A stretch of DNA of 64,000 nucleotides. It comes from CAWCJL01 sp963795775 (lineage in GTDB: Bacteria > Acidobacteriota > Terriglobia > Terriglobales > Acidobacteriaceae). Shown piece after piece: positions 8,884 through 18,245 of the stretch (its first letter is position 1; the number at the start of each line of letters is the position of its first letter). Location of the stretch: contig CAWCJL010000002.1 of the NCBI GenBank assembly GCA_963795775.1, positions 372,001-436,000 on the forward strand, written 5' to 3'. Made by a program: the position numbers and the translations under genes. Below the pieces are notes generated by a model. That model ran no database searches, was not told the origin of the DNA, and saw nothing but the letters and a program-made list of their open reading frames with translations.

Positions 8884-9654
8884 CTATTGTTCGTGATAGC
8901 TGCGCATCAGACCGCCGTCGATCACGTAGGTGGAGCCGGTGATGTAGCCAGCGGCATCGGAAGCCAGGAACGCCGCCAATCCGGCCACGTCGCCCACATT
9001 GCCCAGCCGGTTCAGCGGGATGTTTTTGAGCAGAGCCGCCATCTCGCCTTTGTTCTCCATCAGGCTGCGATTAATGGGCGTTTCAATGGCGCCAGGAGCG
9101 ATGTTGTTGATGGTGATATTCAGCGGACCCAACTCGACCGCGAGATCGCGCATGAACATGCGCATACCGCCCTTGCTGATGCAATAGGTCGAGAAGCCAG
9201 GAAAGGCCATGTCTTCATGCACGGAGCTGATATTGATGATCTGGCCCGGCTTCTTGGCTTCCTGCAGCTTTTGTACGAAGTACTGCGTGAGAAAGAAAGC
9301 GCCCTTGAGGTTTACGTCCATCACCTTGTCGTATTCCGCTTCCGGCACCGCCCAGAAGTCGGCTTTCTTCTCCATGCCGGCATCGTTCACCAGGACATTG
9401 CAGCCACCGAAGTTCGAGTACGCGGCATCGATCAGCTTCTTGCGGTCGGCGCTGTTGGTCACATCGGCCTGCACAATAACGCCCTTCGATCCAGCCTGTT
9501 CCACCATCTTGAGGGTGGCATTCGCGCCATCGGGGTGGCCGATGTAATCGATAACGACCTTTGCCCCTTCTTGCGCGAACCTCTGGGCGATGCCCTGCCC
9601 GATACCTGAACTCGATCCAGTGATAACTGCCACCCGGTTTTCCAACATTCCCAT
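8884..9654 (-). CDS. SDR family oxidoreductase, glucose 1-dehydrogenase-like
   Basis: A classical 256-residue short-chain dehydrogenase. The NAD(P) motif TGSSSGIGQGIA (residues 12-23), the N-D-A-G strand (90-93), catalytic Ser143/144 in NISSVHE, and Tyr157-x3-Lys161 (TYCISK) are all present. The ISSVHE stretch and the C-terminal ITGSTYVIDGGL resemble Bacillus-type glucose 1-dehydrogenases, which oxidise glucose to gluconolactone. Start ATG 9654 follows AAGGAG by seven bases. It lies 44 bases upstream of the GH15 gene on the same strand, which supports a role in glucose oxidation, although SDR substrate calls from sequence are weak. Confidence 0.88.
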   Translation of the reverse strand: MGMLENRVAVITGSSSGIGQGIAQRFAQEGAKVVIDYIGHPDGANATLKMVEQAGSKGVIVQADVTNSADRKKLIDAAYSNFGGCNVLVNDAGMEKKADFWAVPEAEYDKVMDVNLKGAFFLTQYFVQKLQEAKKPGQIINISSVHEDMAFPGFSTYCISKGGMRMFMRDLAVELGPLNITINNIAPGAIETPINRSLMENKGEMAALLKNIPLNRLGNVGDVAGLAAFLASDAAGYITGSTYVIDGGLMRSYHEQ

Positions 9655-9791
9655 CGCATTGCTCCTTGTCGATCTAGCGCTCTCACTAGGTCAGATGCCC
9701 TGCCATTCTTTCGCGGTGTCCGCGTAAATGTGCACACGCACGTCCTCCGCTGATATGCTGGAGATATCAGCCCGGCACTCGCCGGTCCGTT

Positions 9792-10196
9792 ATGCCCAGC
9801 CGTTTCTATATGCGCGAAACTATCCTGCTCCGCCTCGCAGTGTTTGTGCTGCTGTCGGCGGCAGTTTTTGGCTGGGGTCTGAATTCGAAGCTTTCGCTTT
9901 ATCGCGCTACGGAAATCCGGGTGATGGCGAACCCGGTAGCGAAGCTCCTGTCGCAGAAAGAGCGGAGCGGACAGGCGCAGGCGAACAGCGAAGCCCGTCC
10001 GGAGAATGACCGGCCGGAGCGGGCCTTTTCTCCCGCGGCGCTCTCGCTCTTTCTGCTGGCCCAGTTTTTCTTCCCGGCAGGTTTCCGGCGGACAGGCTAT
10101 CCGCCGCTCAGTCGCATGATCAGCGCGAGGAAGACGCGCCTGCATCTGGTCTCACTCTTCTTCCGTCCGCCGCCCTCGCTTCAGTTCTGCCGATAG
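9792..10196 (+). CDS. Small membrane protein, unknown function
   Basis: A 134-residue protein with an N-terminal transmembrane segment (LLRLAVFVLLSAAVFGWGL) followed by SKLSLYR and a charged, Gln/Glu-rich region (KLLSQKERSGQAQ). A second hydrophobic stretch (AALSLFLLAQFFFPAGF) precedes a basic tail. The start could be 9792 or ATG 9810 (MRETILL); neither has a clear Shine-Dalgarno. The organisation resembles small uncharacterised membrane proteins seen in acidobacteria, but I cannot name a family. It is divergent from the SDR gene and sits just upstream of the RND operon. Confidence 0.5.
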   Translation: MPSRFYMRETILLRLAVFVLLSAAVFGWGLNSKLSLYRATEIRVMANPVAKLLSQKERSGQAQANSEARPENDRPERAFSPAALSLFLLAQFFFPAGFRRTGYPPLSRMISARKTRLHLVSLFFRPPPSLQFCR

Positions 10197-10288
10197 CGCA
10201 GCCGTAAGGCCCACCCCCGAGGCGCCCCAAGCGCCTGCAATCGGTATGGGTTCATCACGTCGAAGCTGAACAGACAGGGAACACAGAT

Positions 10289-11554
10289 ATGTACTCTCTA
10301 CGAGATATGCGCCTGGGCGGCATGGGCGTACTCGCCACAGCTTTCATGCTGCTGGCCGGGTGCTCTCACCGCGACAGCGCAACGAATACCCAGGCAGCGG
10401 AAGTGCCTGCGGCCACAGTGGTGGCCGCCGTCCGCGGTCCAATGGATCGCACGCTGTCGCTGGCCGGGCAGTTTGAGCCGTACCAGATGGTGGATGTGCA
10501 CGCCAAGGTGTCCGGCTATATCCGGCACATCAATGTCGATATCGGCGATAAGGTGCACGCCGGCCAGGTGCTGGCAGTGCTGGAAGTCCCGGAACTGGCC
10601 GCGCAATTAAGAGGCGCGGGCTCTGAGGTCGCGCGCAGCAAGGATGAGATCGCGCGTGCCCGCAACGAGGTCACGCGCGCGGAGTCCAGTCACTCGGCGC
10701 TGCACGCCAATTACATAAGGCTGCGAGACGCTTCTGCCGCACAGCCCGGGATCATTGCCCAGCAGGAACTGGATGATGCGCACGCACGCGACCTGGCGGC
10801 GGAAGCCCAGGTGGATTCTGCGAAGTCCGCCCTGAGCGCGGCGCAGCAACAGGCCGGCGTGGCCAGCGCGAACGAAGAACGCGTGGGCGCGATGGAGAAC
10901 TACACCACGGTGACCGCCCCGCTGAATGGCGTGATCACCTGGCGCTATGCCGATACCGGCGCGCTGATCCAGGCCGGAACCAACTCCGATACGCAATCCA
11001 TGCCGGTCGTGAAGCTTTCGCAAAGCGACCTGTTGCGACTGCGCGTGCCGGTCCCGGAAGACGATGTGCAGTTCATTCGCATCGGCGCGCCGGTGACGGT
11101 GCGGGTGGAAGCGCTGCACCGCTCGTTTGCGGGGAAAGTGGTCCGCTACACCCGCAATGTAAGCCTGGAAACGCGCACCATGGAAACCGAGATCGATGTG
11201 CCGAACGCGAATCTGTCAATCGATCCGGGCATGTATGCGAACGTGACGCTCCAACTGGAGCACAAGCCCGATGCGCTCATGATTCCTGACGGCGCGGTCC
11301 TGCGCAACGGCAATGCGGATACGGTATTAGTGCTGGACGCGCAGAACCGCGTGCAGTCGCGGCCCGTGACATTGGGCATGCAGGGCAGCAAGGCAGTTGA
11401 GATCACCAGCGGCCTGCAACCGGGAGAGCGCGTCATCACCGGCGGACAGGCGAAGTACCAGGTGGGCGAAGTGGTCGATCCGCAGGTCCAGACGCTGCAC
11501 CTGGGAGATGCCAGCAAGGCCGATGGAAGCGACGCTGCAGGAGGGCAAGACTAA
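10289..11554 (+). CDS. RND efflux periplasmic adaptor (membrane fusion) lipoprotein
   Basis: A 421-residue HlyD/MexA-type adaptor. The signal sequence ends in a lipobox (FMLLAGC, Cys at about residue 25), so it is probably lipid-anchored. The lipoyl half-motifs flank an alpha-hairpin: VDVHAKVSGYIRHINVDIGDKVHAGQ (residues 70-95) and YTTVTAPLNGVITWRYADTGALIQAG (about 210-235). The intervening region (EVARSKDEIARARNEVTRAE) is helical. Beta-barrel and membrane-proximal domains follow (DALMIPDGAVLRNGN). It joins the inner-membrane pump to the outer-membrane channel. Its stop overlaps the permease start (TAATG at 11552-11556), so the two are translationally coupled. AGGGA lies about ten bases before the ATG at 10289. 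Confidence 0.93.
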   Translation: MYSLRDMRLGGMGVLATAFMLLAGCSHRDSATNTQAAEVPAATVVAAVRGPMDRTLSLAGQFEPYQMVDVHAKVSGYIRHINVDIGDKVHAGQVLAVLEVPELAAQLRGAGSEVARSKDEIARARNEVTRAESSHSALHANYIRLRDASAAQPGIIAQQELDDAHARDLAAEAQVDSAKSALSAAQQQAGVASANEERVGAMENYTTVTAPLNGVITWRYADTGALIQAGTNSDTQSMPVVKLSQSDLLRLRVPVPEDDVQFIRIGAPVTVRVEALHRSFAGKVVRYTRNVSLETRTMETEIDVPNANLSIDPGMYANVTLQLEHKPDALMIPDGAVLRNGNADTVLVLDAQNRVQSRPVTLGMQGSKAVEITSGLQPGERVITGGQAKYQVGEVVDPQVQTLHLGDASKADGSDAAGGQD

Positions 11555-14500
11555 TGCCGAAGTTTGCCCTGCGCTATCCCTTCTTCATCATCATGGCGTG
11601 CCTGATCGTGCTGGTGGTAGGCGTGACCAATGTCGTCCGCATGCCCGTCGATCTGTTCCCCAAAATCGATATTCCGGTAGTCGTGGTGGCTACGTTCTAC
11701 TCCGGCATGCCTCCCCAGCAGATCGAAGCGGACATCACGGACACCTTTGAACGCTTCTTCACGCTTGGCTCGAATATCGACCACATCGAGTCGCGCTCGC
11801 TCACCGGCGTCAGCCTGATCAAGGTGTATTTCAAGCCCGGCACCGATCCCAACGCAGCGCTTTCGAACATCTCCAATCTCGCAATGGCGGATCTACGGCG
11901 ATTGCCTCCGGGAACGCTGCCTCCGGTCGTACTGAGCATGGACGCCTCCAACCAGCCCGTCTGCCTGGTCACGCTCAAGGGCAAAGGCCTGGACGAGACG
12001 CAGCTCAAGGACTTGGCACAGTTCCAGGTTCGAAATCAGATTGCCAACGTGCCCGGGGCATCCGTGCCGCAGCCCTTCGGCGGCCGCTACCGGCAGATCA
12101 TGGTCTACGTCGATCCGCTCAAGCTTGAAGCCCACAACATGAGCCTGATGGACGTGGTGCACGGGGTGAACGAATCGAACCTGATCCTGCCTGCGGGCGA
12201 CGTTCGCATCGGCAACAAGGACTACAACATTTACGCCAACAGCCAGGTGCCCACTCCGGAGCAGATCAACCAGGTGCCGCTCAAGTCGGTGGGCAATGCG
12301 TCGATCCTCGTGGGAGATATCGGCAAGGCCGAGGACTCCGGCACGCTGCAGACCAACATCGTCCGCATCGACGGCCAGCGGTCCGTCTATGTCCCGGTGC
12401 TGAAGCAGGGCGGTAACAGTAACACGATCACGATCGTGAACGGCATGCGGAATGCCGTGAAACATCTGGTGGACATCCCCTCGACGCTCAAGACCGCAGT
12501 CGTGTTTGACCAGTCGATCTTTGTTAAGAGCGCGATTAACACGCTGCTGAAGGAAGCTGGTATCGGCCTGGTGCTGACCGGCGTCATGATCCTGATTTTT
12601 CTTGGTAGCCCTCGCGCCACGGTCGCCGTGCTGCTCTCGATTCCGCTCTCCGCGCTCATGTGCCTGGTGGCGGTAAATGCACTCGGCGGTTCGATCAACA
12701 CCATGCTGCTCGGCGGCCTGGCGCTGGCGTTTTCGCGCCTGATCGATAACTCCGTCATTGTGCTTGAGAACATCTTCCGCTACATGGAAGAGGGAGAAGC
12801 GCCATACGCTGCCGCCGACAAGGGCGGCACGGAGGTCGCGTTGGCCGTGCTCGCCGCGACCGTCACTACTTCGATCGTGTTCTTCCCGGTCACGTTTTTG
12901 GCCGGGGTCAGCAAGTACATCTTTACCGATCTGGCGCTTGGGGTAGTGCTGTCGATCTTTGCGTCCTACATCTTCGCCATGACGGTGGTGCCGCTCTACT
13001 GCGCGAAGTTCGTGCGGTTCGATCACGGGCTCGACGAAAAGAAGCGGCCCACGCTCTTTCAGCGGCTGGTGGACAACTTCAACCTGTACTTCCAGAAGAT
13101 GCTGGACCTCTACGAGCGCTGGGTGCTGCGCAGCCTGCGGCGGCCGATGCTGACCACCGTCGGCATCCTGGGCGGCGTGGCGCTGGTGCTGGTTGTCTTT
13201 GGGCCACTGCTGGGCCGCTCGTATTTCCCGCGCACCGACCCTGGGCAGTTTGTGATCAACCTCAAGGCGCCGAACGGCTCTCGCGTTGAGGTCACCAACG
13301 ATTACGTGGCGCAGGTAGAGCAGGAGATCCGCTCCGTCATTCCCGAGCACGACCTGGGCATGATCGTTTCCAACATCGGCATCACGCCGGACTTGTCCGC
13401 GATTTATACCAGCAACTCTTCGATGGACTCGGCGTTTGTCCAGGTGAGTCTTGCGCCCGAGCACCGGGTCGGCAGCTACGCCTACATGCAGCGCGTACGG
13501 CAGAAGCTGGCGCATGACATGCCGCAGATGACGACCTACTTCCAAGCCGGCGGACTGGTGGATGCAGTCATCAACCAGGGGCTGCCGGCGCCGATCGACA
13601 TCCAGGTGGGCGGAAATAACCTCGATGAGTCCTACCGCATAGCCGGAGAGATTGCGGCGAAAGCCCGCCAACTCTCTACCGTAAGCGATGTGCTCATTCC
13701 GCAGAACCTGCGCTATCCGGGTTTGGAACTCAACATCGACCGCGAACGCGCTAGTCTCATCGGCCTCTCGCCGCGGGAGATCGTGGACAACGTGATCACC
13801 GCGCTCACCTCGAATGGCGTGATCGCGCCGAGTTACTGGATCGATCCGAAGACGGGCAACAACTACATGCTCACTGTGCAGTACGCGACGCACAAGGTGG
13901 AAAACATGAGCATGGAGGACTTCAAGCAGATTCCACTCCGCTCCCCGTCGGAGAAGTCGTACACGCCGCTGCAATCGGTTGCCAGCATCAACCAGATCAA
14001 CACGCCGACCGAGGTGGATCACTACCAAATCCGGCGCGTAATCGACGTGTACGTGATGCCGCGCACGGAGTCGCTCAAGCGCGTGAACAAGGACATCACC
14101 GCCATCGTGAACAACACCGCTCATCCAAAGAATGTAGCCATCCGGGTGCGCGGCGCGGTGGTGAACATGAACGAGTCCTTCCTTCGCTTCGGCGTTGGCC
14201 TGGTGTTAGCCGTCGCGCTCGTGTACCTGATTCTGATGGCACAGTTCACCTCGTTTATCGATCCTCTGATCATCCTGATGGCCATCCCGCCCGGGCTTGC
14301 CGGCGTGGTGCTCATCCTGTTCGTAACCGGTTCCACGCTCAACATCATGTCCCTCATGGGCGTCATCATGATGGCCGGCATTGTGGTCTCAAACAGCATC
14401 CTGATTGTTGAATTCGCCGGCCACCTGCAGGAGCACGGACGCAACATCAGCCAGGCCATTGTTGAATCGTGCAAGATTCGCCTGCGGCCCATCCTGATGA

Positions 14501-14712
14501 CCTCGCTCGCAACGCTGCTCGGCATGATCCCGATGGCGATGGGAACAGAAGCAGGCAGCGAGCAGTACGCACCGCTGGCGCGCGCCATCATTGGGGGACT
14601 CGCCGTCTCCGTCGTGGTCACGGTGTTCCTGGTGCCGGCCATTTACCTGCTCGTTTATGGGCGGCACGGGGCCGGCAAGCATGAGGTGGTGGAGCAGGAG
14701 GCGCACGCATGA
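11554..14712 (+). CDS. RND efflux transporter permease (AcrB/HAE-like)
   Basis: A 1052-residue proton-driven efflux pump of the inner membrane. It has the RND plan: one N-terminal helix (FFIIMACLIVLVVGV), a large periplasmic loop, helices 2-6, a second helix 7 (LTTVGILGGVALVLVVF), a second periplasmic loop and helices 8-12 (ILMAIPPGLAGVVLILFV, MTSLATLLGMIPMAMG). In helix 4 the usual Asp-Asp proton-relay pair is replaced by SRLIDNSVIVLENI, so only one acidic residue is present there. Substrates cannot be predicted; the family exports hydrophobic drugs, dyes or lipids. It overlaps the adaptor upstream (TAATG) and the TolC gene downstream (ATGA at 14709-14712), giving a tight three-gene operon. 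Confidence 0.94.
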   Translation: MPKFALRYPFFIIMACLIVLVVGVTNVVRMPVDLFPKIDIPVVVVATFYSGMPPQQIEADITDTFERFFTLGSNIDHIESRSLTGVSLIKVYFKPGTDPNAALSNISNLAMADLRRLPPGTLPPVVLSMDASNQPVCLVTLKGKGLDETQLKDLAQFQVRNQIANVPGASVPQPFGGRYRQIMVYVDPLKLEAHNMSLMDVVHGVNESNLILPAGDVRIGNKDYNIYANSQVPTPEQINQVPLKSVGNASILVGDIGKAEDSGTLQTNIVRIDGQRSVYVPVLKQGGNSNTITIVNGMRNAVKHLVDIPSTLKTAVVFDQSIFVKSAINTLLKEAGIGLVLTGVMILIFLGSPRATVAVLLSIPLSALMCLVAVNALGGSINTMLLGGLALAFSRLIDNSVIVLENIFRYMEEGEAPYAAADKGGTEVALAVLAATVTTSIVFFPVTFLAGVSKYIFTDLALGVVLSIFASYIFAMTVVPLYCAKFVRFDHGLDEKKRPTLFQRLVDNFNLYFQKMLDLYERWVLRSLRRPMLTTVGILGGVALVLVVFGPLLGRSYFPRTDPGQFVINLKAPNGSRVEVTNDYVAQVEQEIRSVIPEHDLGMIVSNIGITPDLSAIYTSNSSMDSAFVQVSLAPEHRVGSYAYMQRVRQKLAHDMPQMTTYFQAGGLVDAVINQGLPAPIDIQVGGNNLDESYRIAGEIAAKARQLSTVSDVLIPQNLRYPGLELNIDRERASLIGLSPREIVDNVITALTSNGVIAPSYWIDPKTGNNYMLTVQYATHKVENMSMEDFKQIPLRSPSEKSYTPLQSVASINQINTPTEVDHYQIRRVIDVYVMPRTESLKRVNKDITAIVNNTAHPKNVAIRVRGAVVNMNESFLRFGVGLVLAVALVYLILMAQFTSFIDPLIILMAIPPGLAGVVLILFVTGSTLNIMSLMGVIMMAGIVVSNSILIVEFAGHLQEHGRNISQAIVESCKIRLRPILMTSLATLLGMIPMAMGTEAGSEQYAPLARAIIGGLAVSVVVTVFLVPAIYLLVYGRHGAGKHEVVEQEAHA

Positions 14713-16242
14713 ATTTGCAACCGGGCTGTCTGCGCGCTTCCCTCTTCATTTCCGCTCTGATGCTGGCTCTCCTGTGCTTGCCTCCGACGCCGGCGCAGGC
14801 GGCGGTTTCGCGCGGGGCGACGGACCGCGTGCCCGATGCGCCTTCGGTCTCACAGCTTGCGTCCCCGGCCGCATCGCAAAACGCGGCGCCGTCGCAAAGC
14901 CCAACTGCACTACAAAATCCGGCGTCACCCTCGCCGGAAAATCAGCAGCCGGGGACTCCCGCGGCCGCAGCGGCCCCTTCGGCTTCCGCACATACGGGGA
15001 CCGCAGGGTCTGAAGGCCCGACACTCACCCGCTCCCAGGCCGAACAGATGGCGATTCGGCAAAATCCGAATATTCATGTCGGCCAATTGCTGGCCCTGGC
15101 GCAACATCAGGTGGTCCGCGAAACGCGCTCCGCGGAACTGCCGCAGTTCGGCGCCAGCGTTACCGCGCAGCAGGCGGAGGAGGCAAGCCGGGTCGCTTCC
15201 GGCAGCCTTTCTGCTTCGCGCCTCTTCACCCGCGCGGGAGCATCCGTCAACTTCTCGCAACTGCTCACGGATTTCGGCCGCACCGGCAACCTCGTCGCTT
15301 CCTCGCGGCTGCGCGAGATGGCGCAGCGCTCCGACGCGAGAGCTACCGTGGAAGACATCGTGCTTGCCACTGACCAGGCGTTTTACGCAACACTCGAAGC
15401 ACAGGCCGTGCTCCAGGTGGCGCGGCAAACCGTGGCCGCGCGTCAAACTGTGGAGAATCAGATCTCCCAGCTTACGAAGAACAATCTCCGGTCCACGCTG
15501 GACCAGAGCTTTGCGCAGGTAGAACTATCGCAGGCACAATTGTTGTTGCTGGATGCGCAGAACAACGCGGATGCCGCGCTGGCAGCCCTGGACGAAGTGC
15601 TGGGGTTGGATAAGAGCGTCCCGTTCCGGCTTGTAGACGATACGACGGCATCGCCTCCGCCGCCACCGGACGAAGGCACGCTCGAGGCCGCAGGCGCTGA
15701 AGGACCGTCCCGACCTCCAGGCGCGTAACTACGACCAGCAGGCAGCAGCGCGCTTCAGCCGCGCGCAGCGTGACCAGATCCTGCCGAGCATTACAGCCAT
15801 CGGCACCGTTGGCGGTACTCCAGTGCGCGACGGGCGCTACTACGTTTCCAGTTGGGATGGGGCCATCGGCGCTAACGTGAACATCCCCATATTCAATGGG
15901 TTTCTGTACACGTCAGAAGCCAAAGAGGCGAATCTGCGAGCGCAAGCCGCTGGAGAGCAGGAACGTGCGTTGCGGGAACGCATTGTGCGCGACGTGCATA
16001 CTTCGTGGCTGGACGCGAACAATGCATTTCGCAGGATTGGCTTGACTGCGCAGTTGCTGCAGCAGGCGAACCTCGGCCTGAAGCTGGCGCAGACGCGCTA
16101 CCAGCTCGGGCTCAGTTCCATCGTGGAGCTGAGCCAGGCGCAGTTGCAGCAGACCCAGGCCGCCATTGCCAACACCAACGCGGAGTACCAATACAGGCTG
16201 GCATTGACAACGCTGAACTTCCAGACGGGCGCGACACCCTAG
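14709..16242 (+). CDS. TolC family outer-membrane efflux protein, frameshifted
   Basis: Third gene of the RND operon, starting inside the permease stop (ATGA). The signal peptide (ALMLALLCLPPTPAQA) is followed by a Pro/Ala/Gln-rich linker and two outer-membrane-efflux repeats. The first repeat, LTRSQAEQMAIRQNPNIHVGQL through LDAQNNADAALAALDEVLGL, is in the first frame. The second, starting ALKDRPDLQARNYDQQAAA and continuing VNIPIFNGFLYTSEAKEANLRAQ to QTGATP, is in another frame. Removing one base near 15691-15694 (GCAGGCGCTG) restores a 510-residue protein of normal TolC length. A downstream terminator and a co-directional operon argue that the gene is functional and that the break is a sequence error. 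Confidence 0.85.
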
Positions 16243-16281
16243 ACAACGTGCAAGAGCGCGTGAGGCTGGGAACTGAGCGAG

Positions 16282-16312
16282 GAGGCTTGCCGAGGGCGAG
16301 CCTCTTTGTGTT
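16282..16312 (+). terminator. Intrinsic terminator after the RND efflux operon
   Basis: A ten-base-pair stem (GAGGCTTGCC at 16282-16291 with GGCGAGCCTC at 16295-16304, one G-T pair) closed by a three-base loop and followed by TTTGTGTT. It sits 40 bases after the TolC stop and just before the convergent MerR-like gene. Confidence 0.75.
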
Positions 16313-16326
16313 CCGAATCGTCCAAC

Positions 16327-16833
16327 TTAGTCGAAGAGTTCCGGACCAGTTTCCGGCCGGGACGCGCTCTCGCCGGCAGAGAGGCCACGTACTCTGCCGT
16401 GCGACACTCCGTCGGAAAGGATGCCCAGGATCTCTTTCAGCTCTGCGCGGACGCGCGCGATGCGCGCTTCTTCCGGCGCATCCTCGGCAAGCGGCAGCTC
16501 TGCCTGTTGCCGGGGCAGCCGACGCGTCTTGCGGCTTTCGCTCTGCAATGTCTGCCGCGCGCCTGCAATGGTGTAGCCCTCGTCGTACAGCAGCGTTCGG
16601 ATGCGCCGCGCCAATTCCACTTCGCGCACACGATAGAGCCGCTGGCCCGTCCCGCTTTTGTTTGGCTTGAGCTGGGGAAACTCACTCTCCCAGAAGCGCA
16701 GAACATAGGTCTGCACACCGCAAAGCTTTGCTACTTCGCCAATGCGAAAGTAGAGCTTGTCGGGAATTTCCGGCAGCGTTCGTGCTGTGCGTGCGGACTG
16801 GCTCGCCATCGGTATAGGACAGAAGCGGCCCAC
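16327..16833 (-). CDS. MerR family transcriptional regulator
   Basis: A 168-residue protein with a MerR-type winged helix-turn-helix at about residues 27-95: YFRIGEVAKLCGVQTYVLRF, a W-E-S-E-F-P-QLKP wing, QRLYRVREVELARRI and TLLYDEGYTIAGARQTL. The C-terminal part is charged and helical (EEARIARVRAELKEILGIL), suitable for dimerisation. It lacks a clear metal- or drug-binding Cys cluster. Start codons could be GTG 16833 or ATG 16809 (MASQSAR); neither has a strong ribosome site. It is convergent with the RND operon, so control of the pump is possible but is only inferred from proximity. Confidence 0.88.
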   Translation of the reverse strand: MGRFCPIPMASQSARTARTLPEIPDKLYFRIGEVAKLCGVQTYVLRFWESEFPQLKPNKSGTGQRLYRVREVELARRIRTLLYDEGYTIAGARQTLQSESRKTRRLPRQQAELPLAEDAPEEARIARVRAELKEILGILSDGVSHGRVRGLSAGESASRPETGPELFD

Positions 16834-16956
16834 ATGGGAGCGTTTTCTGCCTTTCCTCGGCAGTATAGGGCAGGAAGTCGCCGATGCTGCGATTTTGTTG
16901 TGCGAAGTGTACCTCGCGCGCGAACGTGAGTGGATTCCGCGCAGCTTGCCCTGTAC

Positions 16957-18093
16957 TTACACCTGCACAGAGGTTGGGACCGGCAACGGCGCAACCGGCT
17001 TGCGCACTTCCCGCGAACGCGAAGCAGCGCGTGCGTACTGCACCGGCCAACTAATTTCCGCGCCGAGCGCTTCCGCAGCGTGCATCGGCCAATACGGATC
17101 CCGCAGCATCTCGCGTGCCAGCAGAACGAAGTCGGCCTGCCCGTTGCGGATGATCTGGTCTGCCTGCGCAGGCTCCGTAATCATGCCCACTGCTGCCGTT
17201 TCGATGCCGGCTTCCCGCCTTATCTTCTCAGCGAACGGCGTCTGGTAGCCCGGGCCGCTGGGTATCTTGGCATATGGCACCAATGCGCCGGAGGAAACAT
17301 CGATCAGGTCAACGCCATGCTCGCGCAACACCCGCGCCAGCTCGACCGACTGCTCCACGTCCCACCCGCCGGGCACCCAGTCTGTAGCAGAGATACGAAC
17401 CCAGAGCGGACGGTCTTCGGGCCAGACGGCGCGCACGGCATCCGCAGTCTCCACAACAGCGCGGATGCGGTTCTCAAAGCTGCCTCCATACGCATCTGTC
17501 CGTTGATTGCTGAGCGGAGAAAGAAATTCATGGAGGAGATAGCCATGCGCTGCATGTATTTCCACCACATCGAACTCTGCTTCGATGGCGCGCTCGGCGG
17601 CTCGCGCAAATGCATCCACCACAGCCCTTATTCCCTGGACATCGAGAGCGATCGGGGACGGATAATCGGGCGCAAACGGCACAGCGCTCGGCGCTAACAC
17701 AGTGTCCCAGCCACCTTCCGCCGGTGTCACCATCTTGCCACCTTCCCAGGGCGCAGCAGTGCTGGCCTTGCGTCCGGCATGCGCCAGTTGCACGCCAGCA
17801 CGCCGTCCTTCGCTGTGAATGAAATCCACAATGCGCTTGAGGCCTGGGACGTGCTCTTCCTTCCACAGGCCCAGGTCCTGCGGCGTAATGCGGCCCTCCG
17901 GCGTCACAGCGGCCGCCTCCGTGAAGATCAGCGCAGCTCCGCCGACCGCGCGGCTGCCAAGGTGGACCAGTTGCCAGTCGTTCGAAAAGCCGTCCTCATA
18001 GGAATACTGGCACATGGGTGAGACCGCGATGCGGTTCGCGAACGTGACTCCACGCTGTGTGAGCGAGGAAAAGAGAGTCGGTACTTCGGGCAT
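16957..18093 (-). CDS. NADH:flavin oxidoreductase / old yellow enzyme, YqjM-like
   Basis: A 378-residue FMN-dependent ene-reductase. Start ATG 18093 (MPEVPTLFSSLTQRG) is nine bases after AAGGAG. The YqjM-type signatures are present: NRIAVSPMCQYS (Cys28 and Tyr30, which tune the flavin), HAGRKAS, and the substrate-binding His pair in EIHAAHGYLLHEFLSPLSNQ. The C-terminal part carries VGMITEPAQADQIIRNGQAD and LAREMLRDPYWP, typical FMN phosphate-binding and closing elements. These enzymes reduce activated C=C bonds with NAD(P)H; the physiological substrate is usually unknown. It is co-oriented with the FecR-type gene upstream but separated from it by a terminator. Confidence 0.93.
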   Translation of the reverse strand: MPEVPTLFSSLTQRGVTFANRIAVSPMCQYSYEDGFSNDWQLVHLGSRAVGGAALIFTEAAAVTPEGRITPQDLGLWKEEHVPGLKRIVDFIHSEGRRAGVQLAHAGRKASTAAPWEGGKMVTPAEGGWDTVLAPSAVPFAPDYPSPIALDVQGIRAVVDAFARAAERAIEAEFDVVEIHAAHGYLLHEFLSPLSNQRTDAYGGSFENRIRAVVETADAVRAVWPEDRPLWVRISATDWVPGGWDVEQSVELARVLREHGVDLIDVSSGALVPYAKIPSGPGYQTPFAEKIRREAGIETAAVGMITEPAQADQIIRNGQADFVLLAREMLRDPYWPMHAAEALGAEISWPVQYARAASRSREVRKPVAPLPVPTSVQV

Positions 18094-18196
18094 GGGGGAG
18101 TGCTCCTTGGGCTTGGGCCAAGCGGCCATTCCTCTATAGAGATGCGGATTGGGAAGCGCGGTCGCAGTGATCCTTTCCTGAAACGACGCAGAAAGC

Positions 18197-18222
18197 AGAA
18201 GCCACCCGTGAGGGTGGCTTCT
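18197..18222 (-). terminator. Intrinsic terminator of the FecR-type gene
   Basis: A perfect 11-base inverted repeat (AGAAGCCACCC at 18197-18207, GGGTGGCTTCT at 18212-18222) with a four-base loop, about 25 bases past the stop of the FecR-type gene. On the minus strand it is followed by a short, interrupted T stretch (GCTTTCTG), so termination is likely. Confidence 0.7.
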
Positions 18223-18245
18223 GTGTCGTTACGGCAGGGTTCTGG

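Noticed and set aside
11893..14124. A 743-codon open frame opposite the RND permease
   Set aside because: It is fully antisense to a clear RND permease, has His/Arg/Asp-rich low-complexity composition, and shows no domain. Long open antisense frames are expected in GC-rich coding DNA.
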